Made by a program: the position numbers and the translations under genes
In this document: in pieces, positions 26,923-34,217 of the stretch
How the letters are laid out: the number at the start of each line of letters is the position of its first letter
Position numbering within the stretch: the stretch's first letter is position 1
Notes under the pieces: model-generated
Database searches by the model: none
What the model was told of the DNA's origin: nothing
What the model saw: the letters and a program-made list of their open reading frames with translations, nothing else
From: Acidobacteriota bacterium
Lineage (GTDB): Bacteria; Acidobacteriota; Thermoanaerobaculia; Multivoradales; JAHEKO01
NCBI GenBank assembly: GCA_029862975.1
Contig: JAOTWP010000022.1
Span: forward strand, 1-41,716
Direction of reading: 5' to 3'
DNA: 41,716 nucleotides

Positions 26923-26928
26923 TAAGGT
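26923..26928 (+). promoter_or_regulatory. Putative -10 box (TAAGGT) of a leaderless promoter
   Basis: TAAGGT ends 6 nt before the ATG of the MATE transporter; no Shine-Dalgarno is present in the 38-nt gap after mdh. Confidence 0.4.
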
Positions 26929-26934
26929 CGGCCG

Positions 26935-28287
26935 ATGGAATCGGCCGCGAGCGCGTGGCGCACCGACGCCGGGAGGACCGTTCGGCTGGCGTTGCCGCTG
27001 GTGATCGGGCAGCTGGCGAGCGTGCTGATGACCTTTGTCGACACGGTCATGTCGGGGCGGCTGTCGGCCGCGGCCCTGGCCTCGGTGGCGGCGGGGGCGG
27101 CGATGTGGCACGTCGTGATGCTGGCGGGGATGGGGGTGCTCATGGCGGTGTCGCCGGCCGTGGCGCAGCTCGACGGGGCAGGGCGGCGAGCGCCGATCGG
27201 GTCGCTGGTGCGGCAGGCGTTGTGGATCGCCGCGGCGCTGACGCTGGTCACGGCGCTCCTGTACTCCACCGCTGCGCCGGTGCTCGTGGGCCTCGAGATC
27301 GACCCGTCGCTGCACGCGACGATCCTGGGCTATCTGCGCGCGCTGCTCTTGGGGGCGCCGGCGATGTACGCGTTCCTGGCGCTCAGGTTCCTGTGCGAGG
27401 GGATGGGGCTGAGCCGGCCGGTCATGTACTTCGGGTTCGTCGGGCTGGCGGTCAACGTGGTCGGCAACTACGGCCTCATCTACGGGCGCTGGGGGCTGCC
27501 GGCGCTGGGCGCGGTCGGCTGCGGCTACGCGACCGCGGCGGTGTGGACGACGCAGCTTGCCGGGCTAATCCTCTACATCCGCCGCCACGAGCGGCTGGCG
27601 CCGCTCGGCGTCTTCGCGCGGCTCGATCCGCCGCGCTGGCCGGCCATCGCGTCGCTCCTGGCGGTGGGGGGGCCCATCGGCTTCAGCTTCTTCGTCGAGG
27701 TGAGCATGTTCGCCGGAGTGGCGCTGCTCATGGGGTCGATCGGGGCCGTGGCCGTAGCCGGGCATCAGATCGCCATCAACGTGGCGTCGATCACGTTCAT
27801 GGTGCCGCTGGGGATCTCGCTGGCGACGACCGTTCGGGTGGGCAACGCGCTCGGGCGCCGCGACGGGGAGGGGGTGCGGCGGGCGGGCTGGGTCGGCGTG
27901 CGGCTGGCGCTCGCCGGGCAGGTCGTCTCGGCGCTGGTGCTGCTCGCCCTGCCGCGGCAGATCGCGGCGATCTACAGCCGCGACGAAGGCGTCGTCGCGA
28001 TGGCGGCGCAGCTGCTGGTGCTGGCCGCGATCTTCCAGCTCTCGGACGGCCTGCAGGTGTCGGCGGCGGGCGCCCTGCGCGGCCTCCAGGACACCCGCGG
28101 CCCGATGCTGGTGACGGTCGTCGCCTACTGGCTGGTCGGCCTGCCGTTCGGCTACTGGCTGTGCTTCCACCGGGACCTCGGCCCGAGCGGGCTGTGGATC
28201 GGCTTCATCTGCGGCCTGACGGTGGCCGGGCTGCTGCTGGCCTGGCGCTTCGGCCGGCTCTGCCGCGAGCTTCCGCAGGCGCCTTGA
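26935..28287 (+). CDS. MATE-family multidrug efflux transporter (NorM type)
   Basis: A 450-residue inner-membrane protein with 12 hydrophobic segments in two similar halves. FVDTVMSGRLSAAALASVAAGAAMWH and GVLMAVSPAVAQLDGAGRR in the first half and GHQIAINVASITFMVPLGISLATTVRVGNALGRRDG in the second are MATE signatures. Such pumps export cationic drugs in exchange for Na+ or H+. It lies 38 nt after mdh but has its own TAAGGT box, so it is probably a separate unit. Confidence 0.92.
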   Translation: MESAASAWRTDAGRTVRLALPLVIGQLASVLMTFVDTVMSGRLSAAALASVAAGAAMWHVVMLAGMGVLMAVSPAVAQLDGAGRRAPIGSLVRQALWIAAALTLVTALLYSTAAPVLVGLEIDPSLHATILGYLRALLLGAPAMYAFLALRFLCEGMGLSRPVMYFGFVGLAVNVVGNYGLIYGRWGLPALGAVGCGYATAAVWTTQLAGLILYIRRHERLAPLGVFARLDPPRWPAIASLLAVGGPIGFSFFVEVSMFAGVALLMGSIGAVAVAGHQIAINVASITFMVPLGISLATTVRVGNALGRRDGEGVRRAGWVGVRLALAGQVVSALVLLALPRQIAAIYSRDEGVVAMAAQLLVLAAIFQLSDGLQVSAAGALRGLQDTRGPMLVTVVAYWLVGLPFGYWLCFHRDLGPSGLWIGFICGLTVAGLLLAWRFGRLCRELPQAP

Positions 28288-28289
28288 AC

Positions 28290-28307
28290 GGCGGCGGAGG
28301 CGCCGCC
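28290..28307 (+). terminator. Weak hairpin after the MATE gene
   Basis: GGCGGCG-GAGG-CGCCGCC forms a 7-bp GC stem directly after the MATE stop. No T-run follows, so termination strength is doubtful. Confidence 0.3.
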
Positions 28308-28363
28308 CGCCGGGGATTGCTGGTCCGGGGATTGCAGACGTTGGCGGACGGGGGGGAATCTAA

Positions 28364-28780
28364 GTGCGTCTTCTCGTCCTGGATGGAAGCCGGGTCCTGC
28401 CGTCATTGATCCGCCGGCTGGCGCCTCCGGAGGTGGAGGTGGTGTCGGTTCCGGCCTTCGAGGAGGCGGTGGCGAGCATCGCGGACGATCCGCCGGACGC
28501 CGCGATCGTCAACCTGACGCCGTGCGGGCTGCCCTGGAGGGAGCTCAAGGCGGCGTGCCAGCGACACGAGCCGCCGATTCCGGTGCTCTTCGAGTCCTGC
28601 GTCTTCCGCAGCCCGGACGAAGCGGGGCTGGGCCGGTTGGACGCGTCGGCCGCCTTCCTCACGAAGCCCTATCCTCTCTCGCAGCTGCGCCGCGAGATCG
28701 ACCGCCTGCTGCTGGCCGCCGCCGGCGACGAGCAGCCGCCCTTCCGATCCGCCGCGGCCCGGCCCGCAGCGAAGTCGTGA
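28364..28780 (+). CDS. Receiver-like protein lacking the phosphoacceptor Asp (pseudo-receiver)
   Basis: A 138-residue protein with the fold pattern of a response-regulator receiver domain: MRLLVLDGS (strand 1), DAAIVNLTP (strand 3), IPVLFESC (strand 4) and AAFLTKPYPLSQLRREIDRLL (strand 5 with the conserved Lys-Pro and last helix). The phosphorylated Asp at the end of strand 3 is Asn (IVN), and the acidic pair of strand 1 is reduced to one Asp, so normal phosphotransfer is unlikely. There is no output domain. It starts with GTG after a G-rich Shine-Dalgarno, and lies directly upstream of the sigma-54 regulatory region of the cytochrome cluster, to which it may be linked. Confidence 0.78.
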   Translation: MRLLVLDGSRVLPSLIRRLAPPEVEVVSVPAFEEAVASIADDPPDAAIVNLTPCGLPWRELKAACQRHEPPIPVLFESCVFRSPDEAGLGRLDASAAFLTKPYPLSQLRREIDRLLLAAAGDEQPPFRSAAARPAAKS

Positions 28781-28816
28781 CCCGGCCGCACTGCCTGGGC
28801 AGTCCTCGCGCGCGCC

Positions 28817-28830
28817 GGGGGATATGCCCC
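28817..28830. promoter_or_regulatory. Upstream activator-like palindrome, copy 1 (GGGGGATATGCCCC)
   Basis: A 14-bp site of form GGGGnATATnCCCC, palindromic except at the two n positions, centred about 137 bp before the predicted sigma-54 transcription start. It is 13/14 identical to copy 2 and starts 31 bp before it. Confidence 0.72.
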
Positions 28831-28847
28831 AATTGGCCGCTCGAATC

Positions 28848-28861
28848 GGGGGATATTCCCC
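28848..28861. promoter_or_regulatory. Upstream activator-like palindrome, copy 2 (GGGGGATATTCCCC)
   Basis: Second GGGGnATATnCCCC site, centred about 106 bp before the predicted start. The 31-bp spacing puts both copies on the same face of the DNA, as for paired enhancer-binding-protein dimers. Confidence 0.72.
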
Positions 28862-28934
28862 AGCTCGCGCTCGGGCTAGCCCCTGACGTCCCGTTGCGAC
28901 CTGCCCTAGCGGTCGCCGGACGCGGCTCCCTCCA

Positions 28935-28950
28935 TGGCACCTTCCTTGCT
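28935..28950 (+). promoter_or_regulatory. Sigma-54 (RpoN) promoter of the nanowire cytochrome gene
   Basis: TGGCACCTTCCTTGCT matches the -24/-12 consensus TGGCACR-N4-TTGCW at all positions but the R. The invariant GG (28936-28937) and GC (28948-28949) are separated by exactly 10 nt. The predicted start is near 28961, leaving a leader of about 54 nt with GAGGAG 6 nt before the ATG at 29015. Confidence 0.85.
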
Positions 28951-29014
28951 ACAGTAGCGGTCGAGGTTTGAAGTTATTCGAGACCTGTCCACCGAACCGA
29001 TAGAGGAGACCGCA

Positions 29015-30100
29015 ATGCGCACTGCCACCCGAATCCTGCTCCTGGCGAGCGTCGCAGCGCTCGTGCTGTGGGGCGTCCCGGCGCTGGCCTTCCACGACGA
29101 GGGCGTCGCCCACTGCAACGGCTGCCATACCATGCACAACAGCTACGAGGGCGAGCCCGTCGACCCGGATTCCCCCGACGGCAACCCGTGGCTGCTCGTC
29201 GACGCGACGCCGAGCGACACCTGCCTCGGCTGCCACAGCTCGGCCAACTCGTCGAGAGGTGTGTTCGACGGCGACTGCTCGGCGGGTCATTCGCTCGAGA
29301 AGGGCGCCGGCAACTACATCTTCCTGACCTGCCCCGACCTGCGGGAGTCCACTCGCGGCGCGGTCATTCCGGGAGAGCGGGCGGGCCACAACCTCGACGC
29401 CCCGGGCCACGGCCTCGTCACGGACACCACCCACATCTCGGCGCCAGGCGGCACCTTCCCGGCCTTGCTGATGGGCTGCACGAGCTGCCACGATCCGCAC
29501 GGCACGTTCTCCTTCCGGCTGCTGTACGGTGCCCGTGAGGTCCAGGGTACCTACAACTTCACCAACCCACCGCCGGTGGCCGAGAAGCTGGACAGCGGCA
29601 TCGGTGGCGAGGAGCCGAACAACCACACCGCCTACCAGAGCGGCATGAGCCTGTGGTGCGGCAACTGCCACACCGACTTCGAGGACATCGGCTTGACCCA
29701 CAAGCACGTCGCCGGGGAGCCTCTCGGGCCCGGGATCGCTCTGGCCTACAACCTCTACAACGGGTCCGACGACCTGATCGGCGGCGACCCGGCCTTCGCG
29801 TACTGGCCGGAAGTGCCGTTCGAGGACGCGGGCATGACGATCGACAACACGGCGGGACCGGCTGCCTCGAGCCAGGTGATGTGCCTGACCTGCCATCGGG
29901 CGCACGCCACCTCGGCGGCCTCCTCGGGGCGCTGGGACTTCAACGTCACCTTCAACGAGGAGGACGGCGACGCCTGGGGCACGTACGAGATGGCCCAGCG
30001 GATCTCGGACCTGAGTCCGAACGCGAACCGCTCGCTGTGCAACAAGTGCCACGTCCAGGACATCGACGACGAGGTCAAGCAGGACGGCGGTCCCTACTGA
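29015..30100 (+). CDS. omcS: OmcS-like hexaheme c-type cytochrome (extracellular nanowire subunit)
   Basis: A 361-residue exported cytochrome. Cleavage after Ala25 gives a mature start FHDEGVAHCNGCHTMHNS, matching the start of Geobacter OmcS (FHSGGVAECEGCHTMHNS, from memory). Six CxxCH motifs occur in OmcS order: CNGCH (34-38), CLGCH (70-74), CTSCH (155-159), CGNCH (215-219), CLTCH (290-294), CNKCH (342-346). Flanking pieces ERAGHN, APGGTFPA, CHDPHG, GMSLWCGNCHTD, CHRAHA and SLCNKCH also fit. OmcS polymerises outside the cell into a heme-stacked filament that conducts electrons. About 70 residues are missing relative to OmcS, mostly between hemes 3 and 5. Two extra Cys (88 in CSAGH and 106) are unusual. 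It is led by a sigma-54 promoter. Confidence 0.9.
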   Translation: MRTATRILLLASVAALVLWGVPALAFHDEGVAHCNGCHTMHNSYEGEPVDPDSPDGNPWLLVDATPSDTCLGCHSSANSSRGVFDGDCSAGHSLEKGAGNYIFLTCPDLRESTRGAVIPGERAGHNLDAPGHGLVTDTTHISAPGGTFPALLMGCTSCHDPHGTFSFRLLYGAREVQGTYNFTNPPPVAEKLDSGIGGEEPNNHTAYQSGMSLWCGNCHTDFEDIGLTHKHVAGEPLGPGIALAYNLYNGSDDLIGGDPAFAYWPEVPFEDAGMTIDNTAGPAASSQVMCLTCHRAHATSAASSGRWDFNVTFNEEDGDAWGTYEMAQRISDLSPNANRSLCNKCHVQDIDDEVKQDGGPY

Positions 30101-30139
30101 TCCCGGCTTCTGAGGGTCTCATCGGCCCCTAGCCTTCGA

Positions 30140-30173
30140 GGGCCCGGAGCGCCAGCGCGTCCCGGGCCCTTTT
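30140..30173 (+). terminator. Intrinsic terminator after the OmcS-like gene
   Basis: GGGCCCGG (30140-30147) pairs with CCGGGCCC (30162-30169), the loop holds a smaller GCGC pairing, and TTTTCTT follows. It lies 40 nt after the stop, so it may give a separate abundant cytochrome transcript with partial read-through into the operon. Confidence 0.78.
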
Positions 30174-30236
30174 CTTGTCTCAGCGATCGACGACGGGCAC
30201 CGAGCTTTCGCAGCGGCACGGCACGCGGGGCTCGCG

Positions 30237-32465
30237 ATGGAAAGTGTGGAGATGCGCGCCGCGGTATGCCATCCTTGCCGCGAAGGTTCTCCGAGGACGC
30301 TCGATGCCGGAAGCGCAGGGAACCACGGGAGAAGTCCGCTGAGGACAGCCGACGACGGTCTCGACCTGGGCGCCCTGCGGGCAAGGGCCAGGTTGCGGCG
30401 CCCGCTGCTGGCAGCCGCGGTGCTGTGGGCGGCGAGCACCGTTCCGGCGCGGGCCGTGGACGTCAACGGCAGCGTCCGGGCCTGGATCGGATCCGTCGAC
30501 GCCGGCGGGCTCCAGAGCGACGAGGAGGATCGGGCGTTCCGGTTGACGCTGACCCAGGAGCTGACGCCCTGGCTGTCGATCTTCGGGTCCTTCCGGGCCA
30601 CCAACTTCCGCACGACCTTCGGGCCGGGCCCGACGTTCGAGCGGACCTCCGAGCAGCCGGAGATCGGCCTCGCCTACAGCCGGAGGAACCTCAACGGGCG
30701 CCTGCTCTTCAGTGACCGGGCCATCCGAACGACGGACGAGAGCCAGGATCTCGACATTCGCACCTTCCTGGCGAGCCTGGATTGGCGTCCCCGGCGCGGC
30801 CCGCGGCTCGGCTTCCGCTTGCAGGACTCGACGAGCACCGCCGACGCCGTGCTCTTCGGCCGCGACACGGCGTCGCGCAGCCTCAACTTCCGCGCCGATT
30901 ACGCGAAGGCCACCTGGAACGCGCGCTACTTCTTCGATGTGACCGACATCACGAACAACAACACCGGCTCGAGCCTCGAACAGAGCCGGCACGAGCTGCG
31001 CACCGGCTATTTCGAGAGCCTGTGGGACGATCGCTGGTCGATCGTCCTGGACGCCAGGCTCGCCGACGTGCGCCAGGTCCAGGAGGCCGCGGCCGGGGCT
31101 ACGGTCGCCCTGCCGCTGCCGGCCGCCCAGGGCCTCTTCGCCATCGATTCGACCCCTGCTCTCGGTGAGCTGGAGCCGGCGCCACAGCTCATCGACGGCG
31201 ACACGGCGCAGCCGGCGGCGCCCGGCGTCGAGATCGGCGGTGCCAATACGTTTCGCAACATCGGCCTCGATATGGGGGTCAGCCGTCCGGTCAGCGCGCT
31301 GGAGGTGAGCGTCGACACTCCGTCCGGACCCGTCGTCTGGCAGGTCTGGCAGAGCCCGGACAACTCGAGCTGGTTCGAGGTCGGCCCGGTGGCGTCGGAC
31401 TTCGACGCCGGGTTTCTGCGCTACAACCTGCGGTTTCCAGAGACCACGGCTCAATACTTCAAGGCGGTCAACCTGTCGGTCAACCCGGTCCTCGACGTGT
31501 CCGTGACGGAGATCCGGGCGCTGCGGGCCGCCGGCGCGCTCGAGCGCACGGAAGGCACCGGCAGCGAGTACTGGCTGAATCTCCAGACCAGCTTGCAGGC
31601 CACCGAGAGGATCGAGGTCTCGGTCGGCGCCAATCTGCGGCGGGATCAGGACCTCGTCGCCACCGACGTGCGCCGCAGCTACGACGAGCGCGGGCTTTCG
31701 GCGCAGGTGCGCTCGGACCTCGGCGCCAACCTGCAGCTGCGCCTCGGATACCGGATCGCCGAGCTCGACGAGAAGGTCGAGCCCGCGCTCGAGCGCCGGC
31801 AGGAGACCGCGACCGCCGCGCTCGACTGGCAGCCGCTCGAAGCCGTCGGCGTGCTCTTCACGGCCCAGCAGCGCGATGAGACGGATGGCGCCCAGCTCTT
31901 GAGCGCCACCGATTCGCTGACCCTCCAGGCCGTCACCCGGATCTTCCCCGATCTCGTCCTCAACTCGACCTTCGGCGTCGCCGACACGAGCAACCTGCTC
32001 TTCGGCTTCTCGCAGGAGACCCGTTTCGTCGTCGAGACGGTCGAGGCCCGGCCCAACGACAGGTGGCTGCTCGGAGGGACGCTGTCGCGTCACGAGTACG
32101 ACTCGGCGGGGCGGGTCGTCGTCACCTTCCGCACCGGCGCCCGGCTGCGGGCATCCTGGTTCGCGACTCCCTTCCTGTCGCTGAGCGGGGAGTGGGGGAG
32201 GAGCGAAGACGACCTCGGCGGCACCACGACGCGGCGCCTCGGCGCGCAGTGGTCGCCGGGACCCAAGCTGGCGCTCGCGGCCAGCTTTTTCGAGACGGAT
32301 GCCTCCACGGGCGGCGGTACGTCGAACCTAGCCTTTGATGGCAGCTACCGGCTCAATCGATGGTTCCGGATGTGGCTGGCGCTCAGCGAAGCCGAGTCGC
32401 TCATCGCCACCCAGGAGCCGCAGACGACCGAAGCACTGAGGCTGGGTATCTCTGCGATATTCTGA
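30237..32465 (+). CDS. Outer-membrane beta-barrel protein of the cytochrome cluster
   Basis: Up to 742 residues. The long chain alternates amphipathic strands (FRLTLTQELTPWLSIFGSFRATNF, SLNFRADYAKATWNARYFFDV, LRLGISAIF) and ends in Phe, the usual outer-membrane signal. A soluble insert at about residues 330-430 (RNIGLDMGVSRPVSALEVSVDT, WQVWQSPDNSSWFEV) resembles a discoidin/F5-8 beta-sandwich. By position it is the likely porin or conduit partner for the cytochromes. The start is uncertain: ATG 30237 puts about 50 residues before the hydrophobic signal, whereas TTG at 30393 would begin a perfect signal peptide, MRRPLLAAAVLWAASTVPARA. I favour the shorter form but give the longer frame. It has no CxxCH. 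Confidence 0.78.
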   Translation: MESVEMRAAVCHPCREGSPRTLDAGSAGNHGRSPLRTADDGLDLGALRARARLRRPLLAAAVLWAASTVPARAVDVNGSVRAWIGSVDAGGLQSDEEDRAFRLTLTQELTPWLSIFGSFRATNFRTTFGPGPTFERTSEQPEIGLAYSRRNLNGRLLFSDRAIRTTDESQDLDIRTFLASLDWRPRRGPRLGFRLQDSTSTADAVLFGRDTASRSLNFRADYAKATWNARYFFDVTDITNNNTGSSLEQSRHELRTGYFESLWDDRWSIVLDARLADVRQVQEAAAGATVALPLPAAQGLFAIDSTPALGELEPAPQLIDGDTAQPAAPGVEIGGANTFRNIGLDMGVSRPVSALEVSVDTPSGPVVWQVWQSPDNSSWFEVGPVASDFDAGFLRYNLRFPETTAQYFKAVNLSVNPVLDVSVTEIRALRAAGALERTEGTGSEYWLNLQTSLQATERIEVSVGANLRRDQDLVATDVRRSYDERGLSAQVRSDLGANLQLRLGYRIAELDEKVEPALERRQETATAALDWQPLEAVGVLFTAQQRDETDGAQLLSATDSLTLQAVTRIFPDLVLNSTFGVADTSNLLFGFSQETRFVVETVEARPNDRWLLGGTLSRHEYDSAGRVVVTFRTGARLRASWFATPFLSLSGEWGRSEDDLGGTTTRRLGAQWSPGPKLALAASFFETDASTGGGTSNLAFDGSYRLNRWFRMWLALSEAESLIATQEPQTTEALRLGISAIF

Positions 32466-32486
32466 TCACGAATGGGAAGGTCCGCC

Positions 32487-33065
32487 ATGACAGAGTTGAG
32501 ACCCACGGTCGCCGCCTCGATCCTCATCGCCGGGCTGACGCTGCTCGGCTGCTCGGGCAATCTCGCCACGACCGAGTTCACGAACCCCCGCTTCGACTTC
32601 GGCTTCGTGGAGCGGGTGGCGGTGATGCCTCTCGAGGACCTGGCCGGCGATCGTCAGGCGGGGCTTCGCGCGACGCGGATGCTGATCACCGAGCTCCTGG
32701 CTTCGGGCGCAGTGGACGTCGTCGAGCCCGGCGAGCTGCAGGCCGTCGCCGATCGGGTCGTCCGCGGCCGCGGCCTGCCCTCCAAGGACGAGATCCTCGA
32801 GCTCGGCCGCCAGCTCGAGGTCCAGGCCGTCATCGTGGGGAGCGTGACGCAGTCCGAGGTGCTGCGCTCCGGCGCCGTCAGCGTGCCCGTGGTCACCCTC
32901 GACCTCCACATGCTGGAGACCGAGACCGGCACGGCGGTGTGGGCGGTGACCCACACCGAAAGAGGGTCGGGCGCTGCCGCGAAGTGGCTCGGGACCGGGG
33001 CGGAGCCGATCTCGGCGACGACCCGTAAGTGCGTCCAAGAGGCGCTGCGGAGCTTGTTTGGATGA
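32487..33065 (+). CDS. CsgG/FlgO-like outer-membrane lipoprotein
   Basis: A 192-residue lipoprotein: signal residues 1-21 end in LLGC with Cys22 as the lipid site. The domain reads RVAVMPLEDLAGDRQAG, ATRMLITELLASGAVDVVEPGEL, LEVQAVIVGSVTQSEV and VTLDLHMLETETGTAVWAVT, the strand-helix pattern of CsgG, FlgO and GNA1162-type proteins, which assemble at the outer membrane; CsgG itself is the curli secretion channel. A GGGAAGG Shine-Dalgarno 6 nt before the ATG at 32487 is better than the earlier ATG at 32472. It overlaps the next gene by 4 bp. Family assignment is by pattern; a channel role here is inference. Confidence 0.75.
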   Translation: MTELRPTVAASILIAGLTLLGCSGNLATTEFTNPRFDFGFVERVAVMPLEDLAGDRQAGLRATRMLITELLASGAVDVVEPGELQAVADRVVRGRGLPSKDEILELGRQLEVQAVIVGSVTQSEVLRSGAVSVPVVTLDLHMLETETGTAVWAVTHTERGSGAAAKWLGTGAEPISATTRKCVQEALRSLFG

Positions 33066-34213
33066 GGCCGGCCACCTTCGCCGGCTCCCTGCTCCTCCTC
33101 GTGGCCGCCGGACTCACCCCACCCGTGGCGGCGGAGCTGCCGCCCGGCCGCGGCGCTCTGCTGCCGGTACAGGACCGCGTCGGGGCAGCGCGGTTCGCCG
33201 GCCTCACCGAGACCCTGCTGCGACGGGAGCTCGAGCCGCTCCGCGACCTGGCCGCGAGCGACGCGGCGCGGGCCGTGCTGCGCTCCCTGCGAATCCGCGA
33301 TGCCGGCAGCGAGTCGCCGGAGCGACTGGCCGCGCTCGCGGACCGGCTGGGAGCCGAGTGGTTCTTCCTTGCCACGCTGCACGAAGCGAGATCCGGCCGG
33401 CGGTCGGCGCGCGACGGCGGCGGGACGCCGACCGATTCCGACTTCGACGATGCCGGCGAGCTTCCGCTCGTGGTCCTCTCGGCCCTCGTCTTGCGGCCCG
33501 ACTCCGAGGAGCTCTGGTGGGCGGGCTTCCACGCCGCGTCCGGTCTCGAAGGCCGGGGCGCCTTCGGTCGCGGGGGGATCGAGACCCTGGACGAGCTGGT
33601 CGCGACCGCGGTTCGCGCTCTCGTCGCGGCGGCCGATGGGCCGGAAGCGTCCCAGGAGCGGACGCGTCTGCGCCGCCGGAAAGGCGGGTTCTTGCGGGCG
33701 TCGCACGAACCCTCGCCGCCCGGCCGCGTTGCGGTGATTCCCATGGACTCGGCCGCCGTGACGACTCCGGGCGCCTCGGCCGCGGTGGCGACCGCGGCGC
33801 TGCTCGCCGCCCTCGAGGACTTCGGCTTCAAGGCTCTGCTGCCGGGTCTCGTGCGGACCATCCGGCAGCAGAGCGGGCAGGGGCAGCACGGGGCCGCGAG
33901 CCGCTCCGAATGGGAGGCTCTGGCTCGCGAGGGGGGTGCGAAGTGGGTGGCCACGGGCACCGTGGAGACCTATCGCGGCGGCCGGGGGGGGATCCCCGAC
34001 CCGGAGGTCGCCCTCGCCGTCCGTTTTCTCGACGCCGCAGACGGCAGGATCGCGTGGCTCGACGGGCTCGAGCGAACCGGCAGCGACACGGCGGTCGTCT
34101 TCGACCGCGGTCGGATCTACACGGCGGGCGGCCTGGCCTACGAGATGATGCGCGCCTTGTTCGGCGCGATGCGGACCGGCTCCGGCAACGCTGGGACGGC
34201 CGGGGGTAGCTGA
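33062..34213 (+). CDS. Exported protein with two CsgG/FlgO-like domains
   Basis: A 383-residue protein with a signal peptide (FAGSLLLLVAAGLTPPVAA). Each half repeats the same series seen in the preceding lipoprotein. Half one: GALLPVQD, LADRLGAEWFFLATLHEA, VVLSALVLRPDSEELWWAGF. Half two: RVAVIPMDS, LAREGGAKWVATGTVETY, VALAVRFLDAADGRIAWLDG. This suggests an internal duplication of a CsgG/FlgO-like domain joined by a basic linker (RTRLRRRKGGF). No lipobox is present. Its ATG lies in the upstream stop (ATGA), so the two proteins are made together and may form a complex. Confidence 0.68.
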   Translation: MRPATFAGSLLLLVAAGLTPPVAAELPPGRGALLPVQDRVGAARFAGLTETLLRRELEPLRDLAASDAARAVLRSLRIRDAGSESPERLAALADRLGAEWFFLATLHEARSGRRSARDGGGTPTDSDFDDAGELPLVVLSALVLRPDSEELWWAGFHAASGLEGRGAFGRGGIETLDELVATAVRALVAAADGPEASQERTRLRRRKGGFLRASHEPSPPGRVAVIPMDSAAVTTPGASAAVATAALLAALEDFGFKALLPGLVRTIRQQSGQGQHGAASRSEWEALAREGGAKWVATGTVETYRGGRGGIPDPEVALAVRFLDAADGRIAWLDGLERTGSDTAVVFDRGRIYTAGGLAYEMMRALFGAMRTGSGNAGTAGGS

Positions 34214-34217
34214 CGCG

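Noticed and set aside
22381-26925. Plus-strand open frame of 1514 codons across the VPS10-like gene and mdh
   Set aside because: Arg/Gly/Ala-rich low-complexity translation in the wrong frame of two well-supported genes.
28310-28335. Direct repeat CCGGGGATTGC (28310-28320, 28325-28335) as an operator
   Set aside because: Only two copies in G-rich sequence, not palindromic, and no promoter aligned with it; too weak to call.
28817-28861. The two palindromes as a terminator or CRISPR fragment
   Set aside because: Stems are only 4 bp plus an ATAT centre with no T-run, and there are only two copies; position relative to the sigma-54 promoter explains them better.
29276-29290. CSAGH as a seventh heme site in the OmcS-like protein
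   Set aside because: The second Cys is missing, and OmcS has six hemes matched one-to-one by the other motifs.
30121-30236. A second sigma-54 promoter before the barrel gene
   Set aside because: GGCAC words occur but none has GG-N10-GC spacing; only the terminator is convincing here.
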